Shown here: piece by piece, positions 35,541-47,379 of the stretch
How the letters are laid out: each line of letters begins with the position of its first letter
Numbering within the stretch: position 1 is the first letter of the stretch
Assembly (NCBI GenBank): GCA_018340375.1
Contig: JAFFJZ010000046.1
Coordinates: forward strand, 682,001-746,000
DNA: 64,000 nucleotides
Origin: Gonatopus flavifemur
Lineage: Eukaryota > Arthropoda > Insecta > Hymenoptera > Dryinidae
Reading direction: 5' to 3'
Made by a program: the position numbers and the translations under genes
Notes under the pieces: generated by a model
The model's input: the letters and a program-made list of their open reading frames with translations, nothing else
Database searches by the model: none
Told to the model about the DNA's origin: nothing

Positions 35541-36020
35541 ATTCTGCAGCCGAAATCCAATAATTCACCGTTTGAAGACAATTTTTTGGAGGCTTACTTT
35601 TTGAGCTATGAGCATTTTCAGATTACTCTCAAATCCAAATAACTCAACAGGATCGTGTTCTACATTCTTGAGACAACACCATTCTCCAAGTTACAAAACG
35701 CCGGATCTCTCGGAAGAAAATTGATTCATCCTATCATCCTTCGTTTCGGAGCTATAGTGATTTGAAGTTGCTGAATCCTGATCAGCTAGAAGGCAGGACA
35801 TTCGAATCGCTGTAGCTCCGAAACACAGAATGATAGGATAATTGAATTTTTTTGCAGAGGTCCGGCGTTCTCCAACTCGGAGGATGGTGTTAGGCTCAAA
35901 AATGTGGAAGACAATGCTATTGAGCTGTTCATGCTCATGGCTGAAATGTTCATAGCTCGGAACCTAAGCCTCCAAAAAATTTGTTTCAAACAGGAAATTA
36001 TTGCACCTTGGCTGCAGAAT
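35541..36020. repeat. 480-bp palindrome
   Basis: The left arm begins ATTCTGCAGCCGAAATCCAA and the right arm ends TTGGCTGCAGAATATTCC. Inner words (GGAGGCTTACTTTTTGAGCT with AGCTCGGAACCTAAGCCTCC; TCGGAGCTATAG with CTGTAGCTCCGAA) pair across a centre near 35780. It is probably a hairpin or foldback element abutting the mariner. Confidence 0.75.
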
Positions 36021-36029
36021 ATTCCATAG

Positions 36030-36538
36030 AAATTTGAATGATGAATTCTAAAACACGCGGTATACCAGTGGATGACCCATCCAAAGAATAGCGGATATTG
36101 GAATACACCCCTAGGATAGCGGAAACATATGGTGATAAGAAGGTGCTGATAATAATGATGGAGGCGGATCATGAAATTCTGATCGCATGGAAGTTCAAGA
36201 CGTTTATATTTTGGAATCACATGAACTGATCAAGTTCCTGGTGTGCCTAATCGAAAATGCATATCCGCATCGAATATTCAGAGCTAAATTATTTCTCTGT
36301 GGAATGCAGTGCGTAGTGAGTTATTGTGCATCAATTCGGTTCACGGGTGTAGATACACAGTAGCGCATGACTTCTGCTTTTTTCCAAGATTTCTTCTTCG
36401 AGTGCTTGTCGTCGAGATGCTGAGATACGATCGTGAAAATCTTGAGATATCTCAAGATGTGATCGACGACATAACCGATGTTATGTCAACACACACATGA
36501 CAAAACGTGAGGATTCACGTTCCTGAATGAGGAAAAGT
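36030..36538. other. Non-coding, nothing recognised
   Basis: No motif or repeat boundary is seen between the palindrome and the LINE 5' end. Confidence 0.3.
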
Positions 36539-37041
36539 AGCAGGACTCCCGGTGAGATGGCGAAGGTGCGAAGTCGAGTGAGAGTTAGCTGGAAAGAAAA
36601 GTGGATTAGTGCGGTAGAAAAGTGGGAAAAGTCAGGAAAAGAGGAGTGAAAGTTGAAGTGTTGGCGGTTTACTTTATCCGTGGATAAAATTTAACTGAAG
36701 CAGTGAAAGGGAGGCGGTTGGTAAAGTTAAAAGGGAATACAGGAAGTTCAAGACACGTGCTAGAGTGATGGAGAGAGAGGAGATTGAGAGACTCGTGGAA
36801 GAGAGGAAGAATGGGAGAAGAAGACCGAGGAGAAAATAAAGGAGGAGGAGGGTAAAAAACAGAGAGAGGAGATGATGAAAAGGATAATGGAGAAGATGGG
36901 AGAAGTATTGGAGAGGTATTGGAGGAGTGGAAGGGTGGCAGGGAAGCGGAAGTGCTGCCAACGGTGGAAGAAGGGGAAAAGCCGACAAGGGAGGGAGAAG
37001 AAATGCTGATAAGGAAGGTGAGCAAGGAGGATAAGGAAGAT

Positions 37042-38712
37042 AGATAGATAGATAGATAGATAAGTTTATTATTATGCCCTAGGAGAACCTATGGGGCAAA
37101 TACAGTATAGTATTTGACAGCGGTTCTAAATAACTAGCAACAATAAAAAGAACTTATAAAACTAATTAAAAGCTAATAAATTCACTTCACATGCTCTCTA
37201 GATCTAAATAATTCATTCCATTTTATACTACCATTCATAATTCAAACAGGAAATCATCATTCGAGTTATTGACCCAATCATGAGTATCCACTAATGAGAA
37301 GATGATGTAGATCTCTTTTGAAGGGAGCAAGAGTTGGCTGATTCCGAATGAGGGTTGGGAGTAAGTTCCAAAGTCTTGCAGCCGAAATCGTGAATGATTT
37401 CCCATACGTTGAGGTACGATGGAGGGGGATAACTAGAGCGTTACGATCAGATCTAGTATCGAAGGTTGAGTGTTGATAGGCGAATTTGAAACGATTATAG
37501 AGAGATGACGGTGATCGTGTTCTCAACATCTGATACACAGATGAACCAAGAAAGTATTCACGTCGTTCCTTCAACTTCAACCAACGTAACCTCAGAAAAT
37601 AGGGAGTTATGTGTTCATCTCACTTAACATTGAAAATGAAACGGACGCAAGCATTAAAGGAGCGTTGTAGTTTCAGATTCTCTGTCTCCGTTATATCCGT
37701 GAAAACGAGACAGCAATAGTCAGAATAAGGGATAATTAGACTAGATACCAATTTAGCTTTCATGTTAATTGAGAGAAGGTGGCCATTCAGTCTTAACTGA
37801 TATAGGGCACGATGAACTTTTCTCCGTAGATCTAACACATGTTCACTCCAATTCAACGCTGAAGGAAGAGTGACACCCAACGCTTTGATTCGATTGACAT
37901 AGGGAATCGACACATCCCCGACATAGATTTTAGGTAGGTTGTCAATTTCGAGCGAATTGATGTACGTAGAAGATCCAAGGATCATGCATTGTGTTTTGTT
38001 GGGATTTAATTTCAAAGAGTTATTATTGCACCACTCAACAATGCGTTTTATTTCAACATTAATCAACACAATAGTATCACTCAATGAATGAGGAAGACAA
38101 TGGAAATATATTTGTAAATCATCTGCATATTCACATATTTTACAAAACTGTATGGACTCATTGATATCTTCCAGATGAAGAGCGAATAACAGCGGTCCCA
38201 ACACTGAACCTTGGGGCACACCTGAGTTCACTAGGATCCAGCTAGTGATCCCTGCCGGAATTTTGACCGCTTGATACCTTCCAGCTAGATAACTCCAGAA
38301 CCAGCACAATACAGATCTAGATATCTTAAATTTTGCAAGTTTTTCAATCAGCAACGCATGATCAACAGTGTCAAATGCTTTAGAGAAGTCGAAACACACA
38401 AGTATCGTTACCATACGCTGATCAACTCCCTCACGAATATCATCAATGATATTGATGAGTGCTGTTTGTGTAGAATTATGCTTAGCGAAACCAAATTGAT
38501 AAGAGTTCAGCAACTCATTCTCTCTCGAGTAAGTGAGAAGATGATGGTGTACAAGTTTTTCTAAGATTCTACTGCACTCGCATGGTATAGAAATTGGACG
38601 AAATTCAGTGACATTCGCTGGATTTTTCGTTTTCGGTACAGGAGTAATATATGAGTATTTCCAAACTTGAGGGAATCCACAATTAGTGAATGAGTAATTG
38701 TGAAGTAGTAGT
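37042..38712 (-). mobile_element. CR1/jockey-like LINE, 5'-truncated, with (GATA)n tail
   Basis: The minus-strand element ends in TAATAAACTTATC followed by ATCTATCTATC repeats (37042 upward on plus). The flanking GAAGAT at 37036-37041 and 38713-38718 looks like its target duplication. Copy a of the host LINE has a single such site, which confirms the boundaries. Only the RT part and C-terminus remain. Confidence 0.85.
37278..38700 (-). pseudogene. LINE reverse transcriptase, 5'-truncated and frameshifted
   Basis: RT motifs in order: FRPISIPCECSRILEKLVHH (about 38600, its own frame), NSYQFGFAKHNSTQTALINI, LVCFDFSKAFDTVDHALL, GVPQGSVLGPLLFALHL and the catalytic EYADDLQIY, then NPNKTQCMILG. A C-terminal piece (37580-37278: RRDYFLGS-type start, then FTISAARLWNLLP) is typical of jockey/CR1-clade LINEs. 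A stop near 37620 separates the last two pieces, and the endonuclease is missing. The copy cannot move by itself. Confidence 0.88.
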
Positions 38713-39689
38713 GAAGATTGTAGGGAGAAAGGAGAGGAGTCGGCAAGGAAGAAAACAGGAGATGAAGGTTAATCGGAGAGGCACCATCTACCGGAAGAGG
38801 GGGGAAGCAGGGGTAGGGAAGGAGAGGAGGGGGAGGTAAAGGGGGTGAGAGAGCCGATGAGGAAGGGAAGCGTGGAGGATAAGGGAGACAGCGGAGAACG
38901 AGAGGGAGCGGCGGCGAGGAAGGAACGCGGAGAGAGAGAGGAGAGCCAGGAGCCGAGTGACATGAGAAGAGAGAGCGGAGGGAGCGAGAAGGAGGAAGAG
39001 GAGTGGGAGAAGGAGGGGAGAAGATGCGGAGGAGGATGGAAGAATGGAAAGAGAGGGATAAAATATGGAGAGGATAAAAAACATCACCGTACGAGGATGG
39101 AGGATGAGAACGTTGAAGGATAATGCGGGACTGCTGGAGGTGCCGGAGGAGAAGATGGGGCTAGAGTCTCGAGTAGAGGAGATGAGGAGGATAGGGGAGG
39201 AAGGAAGAGTTGGAGAAAGGAGAGGATATAGAGGTGATTTGGGATAGAAAAGAGGACAGCGGCGAGAGGAGAGAGAGGGAAGAAAGGAGATGGCAACGCA
39301 GGGAGAAGATGAGGAACACAGAAAGGAAAGGAGAAGGGAAGGGGAGACAAGTGAAGGGCAGGGGAGTTTCTCAGTGAAATACAGAGAGGAATAAAAAAGA
39401 CATTATTTTTGTTTCTTTTCGATTTGAGAATGAGATAGGGAGATATGAAAGTCAGAAAATGGGTAGGATTCCTCTGTATTCTTTGTTTCATTCGGTATTT
39501 TTTTATTTGGATTCTGAGATGTTTTGGAGATCTTAGTTCCTCTTCTTCCTCTTTCTGATTTTTTTCAACTGTTTTCGTTCATGTTAGTAGGGGTTGTGGG
39601 AATGTTTAGAGAGGGGAGAAAATTGTAGGGGGGCGGTGCCCTTAAGCCAATGTAAAAGGGCGCTGACAGAATATAAATGAATACATACG

Positions 39690-41031
39690 TTCCTGAATAA
39701 TTGTCATTTTTATGATGACAAACGTTCCTGATCGTGATTTTTCATAAATCTGGGATCAAATTCTTCGTTGGAACCACAGCCATCTAGATGGATCCATCAT
39801 TCCAAACGATTGTTTCACATGGAAAAGTGACTTGTTACGTTTTGCCATGTGACCGACGATGTGTGAGTGATGGACTTGCTCATGATTAAGATAGGAGTTA
39901 TTCACCGATTTGATGGGGCAACCAATTCTCGTCTAGACAAGAAAGTTCTAAGCTAAAATTTTGCCTCGAGATGAAGTATGATTCCAATGGGTCAAGTAAG
40001 TCATGAAAAACCCTGCCTTCACGAATGCCGGAATAATGGTGGACCAGTGATCAAGTAAGGCAACCAAAGTTCTTTATAATCCATAAATATAATTCTATTC
40101 ATCTGTGATGAATCCGAATCCAACATATATGGATTGACTAATGCACGGACCTGAAGTCACATTATCATTCGTACTTCGCCACTAATCCCATCGGGCAACC
40201 GTTGACAATTTGATGTAATTTTCACCATGCATTCAAGAAATATGTGCTACTATTATGACAGATATATTGATTGAGTAAATTTCCTGCCGCCACTCAGACT
40301 GAAAACATTGGTTATGTGCTTATCAGTTTCTCTGTGAGATGCTATCGATCAACATCTCAGCAGAGTACTCATACTTTGAATTCTCACTCACAAAACGTGA
40401 TAATGAAGTTGTAGCGTCGAATTCAATACATGCAGAGAATTTTGAGAGGATGAACATTCATGCATGAGTGAAGTCGATATCTATTTGATATTAGCAATCG
40501 ACGGTATGAATCTGTATATCCATTCATGTTTTGGATCATCAATAGAAGAGTTCTTGTAGACATTGTTATATACAATGTGCATAAAATACATGTGTATCGT
40601 TGTATGTGTATCGTATGCATACAATATATCAATGTATGTCATACATCAATCAACAAATATATAGAATTCATGAATACACTCGACAGGGACGACATTGGTC
40701 CTGTTGAATTATCGTCCAGTCGATTGACTACCAATTGGCACCTATCTCATCACTCTTCTATCTCGAACCAATCTCGGACCGGTTGGGGACAATAACGTTT
40801 AATTGTCACTCTCAGTCAGATACAGGCTCAACTGTTCAATCGACTGTTGTATTGGCATTCGCCTGGAATTACTACTTGGATGAAAGACCACTTTATAACC
40901 ATGTATCATTGCAATCATATTATTCTTCCATAAAGGGTGAATTTGAGAATCTTTTGACAATTAACTTCCATGACACTACTGCATGATCACGTTAGTAGAT
41001 CAAGAACTGACTGATGATTTTCATGTTCCAG
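39690..41031. other. Non-coding, upstream of the FAR exon
   Basis: No repeat boundary or gene motif is recognised. This is probably intron or upstream sequence of the fatty acyl-CoA reductase gene, because the exon at 41032 is preceded directly by a splice acceptor. Confidence 0.35.
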
Positions 41032-41244
41032 ATGAGCAAAGCTGTTTTTGATTCAAAAGACTCCATTCCAGCATTCTATGCGAGGAAGAGTATCCTTGTG
41101 ACAGGAGCAACTGGATTCTTAGGGAAAGTTTTAATTGAAAAATTGCTCAGGTCATGCCCGGATGTACGAGAAATATTTTTATTAATGCGACCAAGAAGAG
41201 GCACTTCTATCCATCATAGATTGGAGAAGATGTTGACTCTGCCG
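41032..41244 (+). CDS. Fatty acyl-CoA reductase, first coding exon
   Basis: The exon encodes 71 residues beginning MSKAVFDSKDSIPAFYARKS. Residues 21-31 hold the NADP-binding Rossmann motif ILVTGATGFLG, followed by KVLIEKLLRSCPDV and a FLLMRPRRG stretch. This is the characteristic start of the reductases that turn fatty acyl-CoA into fatty alcohols for cuticle waxes and pheromones, usually at ER or peroxisome membranes. A TTCCAG acceptor lies directly before the ATG and a GTAAGA donor directly after codon 71 (phase 0). The upstream exon is therefore non-coding or the ATG is internal. No downstream exon was found before 64000, so the next intron is long or the gene is truncated. Its reading frame is intact. 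Confidence 0.85.
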
Positions 41245-41405
41245 GTAAGAACTTTTAACATATTCATAAAACCATTTACTCATCCCGCAGAGAGGTGTTT
41301 CCATATATGGAATCTTGCTTGATGTTCATAGGGAGGGAGGATAAATTCACTCGAAACATTTCCTTCCCTATAATATCTATAAATGTTATAGTATCTCAGC
41401 AAATA

Positions 41406-41756
41406 TTATGAACAAGTACCGTGAAGGACCAGCATTAGTGGTGCAGTTGGACTGCTGATATGGATTGATACTCTATCAACATTGGATTCATTGTAATTTG
41501 GCACCTTTTGCAAGGGTCTCCTGTAATTCATTTTCTCATGCTCCAAATGTGTGATACAACACATTGCGCATATGCTCAATGGAAACCTTGAATCCTGAAG
41601 ACTGAAGGCAGGAGTGTGTGGAGTGTTAATGAGCGGCTCATGTTTTTCTGTTATAAGAAATTGTTCTGGCCTTTTTTTCCCGAACGAAATTTCCTTACCA
41701 CAAGGTGCACACACTTTTCTTCTATTGTCTTCATGTGGACATTTGGAATGATTCAT
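41406..41756 (-). pseudogene. N-terminal cysteine-rich fragment of a repetitive transposon-like gene
   Basis: The minus-strand frame starts MNHSKCPHEDNRRKVCAPCG, continues with DSRFPLSICAMCCITHLEHE and MNYRRPLQKVPNYNE, then loses similarity. I recall the Cys pattern (CPH…CAPCG…SRFPLSIC) and the RRPLQ-VPNY tail from a protein family repeated in many arthropod genomes and likely carried by transposons; the function is unknown. It lies antisense in the intron of the FAR gene. I cannot rule out a functional zinc-binding gene, but no second half is visible. Confidence 0.5.
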
Positions 41757-41759
41757 TGT

Positions 41760-44330
41760 AACTTAATTTGTTGAATGTGTTGAGCATATATTCATTACAT
41801 GAATCCCTATACGAAAACAAGAGGAATCTAGTTTGTTGTCAAACAAAACACACTATCAACCCGTTGTGGATATGCTTCAGTTATCTTTGTTATCATAAAA
41901 TGAGTTGCTCTTTTACTACAATGCAAAAAATCTATGGTTAGAATGACAATACGATTGATTCCAAACCGAAATTCGGGTCACAATGTAGGTATCACAGCAC
42001 AACTTCTGGTTTTAAACTCTATACCATTGTTATCAGCACTACACATTTCTCCAGTGTGGTTGAAATCATTATTATTGACAAGTAATTATGAGTATGACTA
42101 ATTAGTTATTTTGTACTTCCTGGACTAGCAAAGCTTTGAATTATTGTGGGTCAAGTGGTCTGAATATAGTTTTGAAGATTTATATTTATCAAATGTCGAT
42201 ATAGAAGTTGCATAAAGTGGACTAAACCAGTACGAAGGCAATTCAATTTGAACCTGACAATGAGTTCCAAAACCGTATTCATATTTCAACTCGGGTTTTA
42301 TCATTTCGAATATTGTTCATTCATTCATTAACTGATAAATTGAATCTTTTAATGGCAGAGTCCTTCAAGAAAATACAGCACGAATAAGATACATACTAGT
42401 ATCTGCGTTTTTTTTCTGACTACTGTCTATTCACCCTTTTTTTCACCTATCGCATATACACAAGATAACGAAATAATAATTTATAATGATTTATATATCC
42501 AATCTTCCCCAAAACATGTTCACACGGGCATTTCGAGCTGGAATCAACCACTGTAATATGATAAAGACGTGTTTTTTGCCTTATCGGATCCAATATAAAA
42601 TTAACGAAAATGTATTCATCGATATCTGGAGAACGGTTACAGTAAGGATTCCATTTCAAACGGATTTCCAATCTGTGAATTACGCCGAATATGACCCCGT
42701 ATCCCGTTAGTTGACACATTTTTGTCATACCTATCGCTGCTTCTAGAGCACCGTGTGTATGTATCTCTGGATGTGTCGAAACGACCTAAGCTAGATTACA
42801 GTGGAACTCTCGTGATATGAGTAAACGATCATATTGAATAAAGAGTTATACACGTTATAAACGGAGAAAAATGATATATCAAAATAGTACTATTTTGTCA
42901 AATGTCGTCACAATTGCCTGACAGTCTCAGAGCCTTTCTTACCGAATGTAGTGAAAATTATCGCAGTTGTAACATTTTATTCCATATTTGAGGAGTATTT
43001 CTCAGGATATGAGACCTGATAGTATCAATTCACTAGAAAATGTTGTCATTTTTATTGTATTATTCTTCTCCGTGTAAGAGAGAACATGAATTGAAGGAAA
43101 TGCAAAATGCGTATACAATGGTGATACCAACGAATGTCTTTCCTATACAAATGTTAATAAGAGTAACGATTCTGGCCAGAATGATTGAACTTACTAACGC
43201 ACTCGCACACATACAGTCGAGGTGGCCACCATTCGTAGAAGAGGAAGATGTCGAAGTTGGTTGGTGGAGTTGTAAGATGACTCGTCCCATAGGACCCATT
43301 GATGAGAATTAGTTCATGACCGTATGCGGCGTCCTCTGCTCGATGTAACAGTGGACATAAATGTGTATTGACCGCGAGAACTTGTCGAAAATCACTCTCG
43401 AACATATAACTGAACTGTGGGAGAGAGCAATACATGTGTACTTGACTCGTCACGTAACGATCACCTCCTGACGCGATGATATGGATCATCGAACGTTTCG
43501 TGAGGAGGGGAAGATCTCGTAATAGTTCGATGAACTCATTAGAGATGGAGTAATGAGTATGAAGATTGATCGATCTCCGATAGCCTATATGTTTGAATCT
43601 CTTCTGTAAAAAAAGGAAAAAACCATCCATCTGGGAGGAGATCACATTTATTTCATTAATTTCATATATTCCACTGAATGAATCATGTCGAATATTGATT
43701 GGAATGAATTCATCGTTTGAACTTATTCCGGTGAGTACTCGTTCGTTATATATGAATCATTAGATAAAGATATATCCCTGTATTGCTAATTCCAATAGCA
43801 TTCCTCTTTGATGAGATCATAGAGCGGTGTGTCACTCATACAGTTATACTTTCTGCTCGATGATGTCTTCGACGGGCAACACGAATCGTTCAGTCGTTAC
43901 CAAGTACATACATCGTATCGTCACTGTACTGTAAAATTACCCGGTCATTTGGGACTCCCGAGATCTCATTCGCGAGATTGTTTTACATTTGAATCCACGG
44001 TGTTTTCTTTGATATATATATATTTATTCGTTTTTCGCATTCGAAATAACTCCGAGAACCAAACTACACTTAGCATTCTAGTAAACCTATTGTTTGTAAA
44101 ATAATCACTCACTGGGACTATGTTGAATATTTCATGAGATCGCTTATCAAGAGTGAATTATCTAAACTCAATCCGTTGTGTTCACTGTGCATTATTCCCA
44201 CAACCAATCGACCAAACGATCCGGTGTGAATCCACGAGTGATAGTTTCGATCATTTCAGTAGCACGGACCTGATTGACATTTTTCATCAACCATTTGACA
44301 CGGTTTTCTTCTCTTCCATCAAATTTGACC
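41760..44330. other. Mostly non-coding; one decayed pogo/Tigger-like terminus at 42799
   Basis: At 42799 the sequence CAGTGGAACTCTCGTGATAT follows TA and resembles pogo/Tigger ends, which normally read CAGTGGAACCTCGATAT. No matching right end or transposase follows. A minus-strand frame of 163 residues (43645-43154) has no motif I recognise and may be chance. The rest appears to be intron sequence. Confidence 0.35.
43154..43645 (-). CDS. Unrecognised 163-residue open frame
   Basis: The frame MISSQMDGFFLFLQKRFKH to SGQNRYSY is long for this AT-rich DNA and has even composition. It shows no motif, signal peptide or membrane segment I can name. There is no visible promoter or splice context. 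It is listed because the overlapping plus strand also stays partly open, which sometimes marks a conserved region; it may equally be a chance frame. Confidence 0.15.
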   Translation of the reverse strand: MISSQMDGFFLFLQKRFKHIGYRRSINLHTHYSISNEFIELLRDLPLLTKRSMIHIIASGGDRYVTSQVHMYCSLPQFSYMFESDFRQVLAVNTHLCPLLHRAEDAAYGHELILINGSYGTSHLTTPPTNFDIFLFYEWWPPRLYVCECVSKFNHSGQNRYSY

Positions 44331-44339
44331 CGTGGATCG

Positions 44340-44875
44340 AACATGGCGTCGCTGAACACGAATCTGGGGTCTGTTTGATCTTATCAGGTCAGGAGCAAGA
44401 TCATACAGAGGTCATTCCAAGGTCAGATTGAATGAATCCGCTGGGGTAAAGATATAACCATGACCTATATGTTTTTGGGTCGCTGAAAACGAACCTGAGG
44501 GCTGTTTGATCTGATCGGGTCAAGGGGGAGGTCATACAAAGGTCATTTCGAGATCAAATTGAATAAATTTGCTGGGGCAAAAATATCACCGCGATTCATA
44601 TGGTTTTGGGGTCGCTGAACCCGAATCTGGGGCCTGTTTGATCTCATCAGGTCAAGGTCGTGGTCAATTCAAGGTAAAATTGAAGAAATCCGCTGGAATA
44701 GAGATATCACCACAACTTTATGTTTTTGGGGTCGCTGAACATCAACCTGGAGTCCATTTGGTCTCTCTGGGTCGAGTTGAAGGTCAAATTGAAGACATTC
44801 ACTGGAACTGGGATATCACTACAACTTATATGGCTTTGGGGTTGTTGAGCACATATCCGGGGTCCGTCATAGCAC
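44340..44875 (+). repeat. Satellite array, unit 110-132 bp, four to five copies
   Basis: Units start at about 44348, 44479, 44611, 44731 and 44841 with GGGGTCGCTGAAC or variants. Each contains GTCTGTTTGATCT, an AAGGTCA run and ATATCACCA. A second array of the same family lies in reverse orientation at 48350-48715. Confidence 0.88.
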
Positions 44876-44885
44876 GGACAGAGAA

Positions 44886-45092
44886 GCAGTGATCTCAGAA
44901 TGCGGGAGCTGACGGCCCCCACCACGCGGTCGGTGGGACACTAACGCTGTCTCATCGCGCGTCCGTATGAGAGAGAAAAAAAGTCTAGAATATAGACTTT
45001 CTCTCTTCACACGGACACGCGGTGAAACAGTATTAGTGTCCCACTGACCGCGTGGTGGGGGCCGCCAGCTCCCGCATTCTGGGATCACTGCA
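44886..45092. mobile_element. GC-rich palindromic MITE, about 207 bp
   Basis: The arms are nearly perfect inverses. The left reads CAGTGATCTCAGAATGCGGG, the right ends CCCGCATTCTGGGATCACTG, and the words GGCCCCCACCACGCGGTC pair inside. The centre (TCTAGAATATAGA) is AT-rich. The arms are far more GC-rich than their surroundings. No target duplication is evident. Confidence 0.75.
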
Positions 45093-45242
45093 GGGGAGTC
45101 ACATATGACCATGGTGACGTAGGGATTTGGAACCCCAGTTTCGAAGGCTGGTCAGGGTGTGAGAGCGCACCCGCAGGCATCGTCAACATGCGACTGTAGT
45201 TCTTTAGTAGCGGGTAACTTGGCTACTTCAGAGTTCAATGTT

Positions 45243-47065
45243 ACAAGATCTGTTGGTGTGAACCTGAATATAGGAACAGACTCATTGAATCATGAATGTC
45301 ATAAAAATCCAGACAAGTTTCGTTACATCTGTAGTCGCTACGGAATACGAAAAAATCGAAGAGATATCAATGAAAAAGTGAAAGTCCTATATGAGAAGGC
45401 TTTCAATCTGAAAATTGGAGACTTGAATGTTGATTGGATTCCTAAAAAAATATGCAGCTCATGCTTTCATATGCTCAGTAATAGTGTGAACCAAAACACC
45501 GAATTGTATATAACGGTTCCAGCTATTCAGAAGAAACCATTCTCTGCAAATGATTGCTATTTCTGCATTACGAATCTGGTTGGCATCAGCAGTGAGAACA
45601 TGACATCCATACGCTATCCAAATGTATCCAGTTCAATCGAACCCATTTATCCTTCTACACGTCATGGAGATGGGGCAGTATACATGGATGCGGATGAAGT
45701 CTCTGATTCATATCAAATGGAGATTGATATATGTTCAGAAGGATATTGCGAAAAAGATACTCACACCGAATCAGAACACGAAAATGTATCAGGTGATGAG
45801 GAATATGTTCCGCATCATTCTTCTAAAAACGCGGGAGCAATAACACAGGAGGGAGTGAATGATCTGGTGCGAGATTCAGGCTCAGCTAAAGACGGAGCAG
45901 AGGACCTCGCATTGTGGTTGATAAATAATACTAGTAACACAAAGAAACAAGAGCCAGTTTTCACCGCGACAGAGAAAAAGAGTATCGAGAATCCTCCTCT
46001 CAAGACGAAAAAAATTCACTAGTCCATTGTCATGATGTCATTGGACTGATCAACAAACTGAAACCTCAATGTTATGAGTCTAATGAATGGAGGCTGTTCA
46101 TCGATTCCTCGAAGGTGAGTTTGCAAGCAGTGCTACTGCATAATACCAACGTATATGCACCCTGTACCTGTAGCACACTCCACAGTGATGAAAGAACAGT
46201 GTGAAGATTTGAAGATACTTCTTGGAAGAATAAAATATGAAGATCATAAATGGCAAATTTAAGGAGATCTGAAAATCATCACTATTTTATTAGGACAGCA
46301 ATCAGGATTCACAAAATATCCATGCTTTTCATGCGAATGGAATAGTGGGGATCGTGCAAATCACTACTTGGTGGAGAAATGGCCGGAAAGAACTTCTTCA
46401 GAATCTGGATGTAGTAACGTCATAAGGCAACCATTAGTATCACGTTCGAAAGTACTCTTACCACCACTTTACATCAAATCAGGATTGATGGAGCAATGGG
46501 TGAAAGCTCTTGATAAAAAAGGCGGATGCTTCTTGTACTTACAACGGGAATTTCTTAATATCTCTGATGCTGAGCTAAAAGATTGAATAATAGATGGACC
46601 GCAGATAAGAAAGATGTTGAGAGATGAAAAATCCATCACCACTATGAATAAGACAGAGAAAGCAGCTTGACTGAGCTTCGAGATTGTCGTCGAAGAATTT
46701 CTAGGTAATTTTAAGAGTGACAATCATAAGGAAAATGTTACAAAAATGATTGAAAATCACCAAAATATTGGTTGCCTAATGAATTTGATATGACATTTTT
46801 TAGATCCGCACATAGAATATTCTCCAGAGAATCTAGAGGATCATAGTGAAGAACAGGGAGAGAAATTCCATCAAGCCAATAAAGGCAAGGAAAGACGATA
46901 TCAAGGTAGGTGGGATGTCAATATGATGGCTGACTTTTGATGGACGCTCAAGCGAGATATCCCTGAAACGGGTGAAAAACGAAAGAGAAAGCCATTACGT
47001 AGATCTTTTGGAGATGAAAGAATGAGATACCAGAGTTCAAATAAACGATATTCTCACCTTATGTA
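45243..47065 (+). pseudogene. Repetitive transposon-like gene (DKFRYIC / FHQ-ERRYQGRWD family), broken
   Basis: The longest intact part (to 46022) has a Cys-rich N-terminus: CHKNPDKFRYIC, KKICSSC and DCYFCITN. An acidic linker and the LVRD segment (GVNDLVRDSGSAKDGAEDL) follow. In other frames come ESNEWRLFIDSSKVSLQAVL (about 46075-46140), KVLLPPLYIKSGLMEQWVKA (46450-46510), and the C-terminal HIEYSPENLEDHSEEQGEKF then ERRYQGRWDVNMMADF (46810-46940). I recall this domain order from a multicopy arthropod family probably carried by a DNA transposon, though I cannot name the superfamily. At least five stops or frameshifts make this copy dead. Two other fragments (26936-27168 and 48150-48345) and perhaps 41406-41756 are related. 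Confidence 0.65.
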
Positions 47066-47154
47066 AATACTCATATCTTGTTGATAGTGTACATAATTCT
47101 GCATCCTAAAAATAGTGTATATAATCCAGCATCTTGTAAATAGTGTACCTGATT

Positions 47155-47360
47155 TATTTATTTTTCCATTCATTCATTCATTTATTTATTCATTTCTTTA
47201 TTCATTCATCCCTTTATTCATGTATGTATTTATCCATTCATTTATGTATTTATCCATCTATTTATCTATTCATTTAGTTATCTATCCATTAATTCATCTA
47301 TTCATTCATTGATGTGTTTATTCATTCAATTATTCATTTATTCATACAATCATTCATCAC
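47155..47360. repeat. (TTCA)n/(TTTA)n microsatellite
   Basis: About 200 bp of ATTCATTCATTT tetranucleotide variants follow the dead gene. Open plus-strand frames rich in His, Ser and Tyr across it are by-products. Confidence 0.9.
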
Positions 47361-47379
47361 TTCCTCATTGGGAGGGAGT

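Larger units (their letters stand above)
36540..39685 (+). mobile_element. GA-rich LINE (copy b), split by a CR1/jockey-like LINE
   Basis: This plus-strand copy starts near 36546 with AGCAGGACTCCCGGTGAGATG. It runs through a charged ORF1-like region (36767-37041 and 38719-39250) and ends near 39685 after a conserved-looking tail (GGGGGGCGGTGCCCTTAAGCC, then AATATAAATGAATAC). The LINE at 37042-38712 interrupts it. Aligned with copy a (33000-33775, inverted), the sequence is continuous on both sides of the insertion. No RT of its own is present, so it is an internally deleted copy. Confidence 0.7.

Noticed and set aside
45159..45242. Start of the cysteine-rich gene at 45159
   Set aside because: Residues before about 45243 do not match the family and contain no proper ATG context; homology begins near NHECHKNPDKFRY.
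47115..47312. Frame rich in Ile, His, Ser and Tyr
   Set aside because: It is the translation of a TTCA/TTTA microsatellite.
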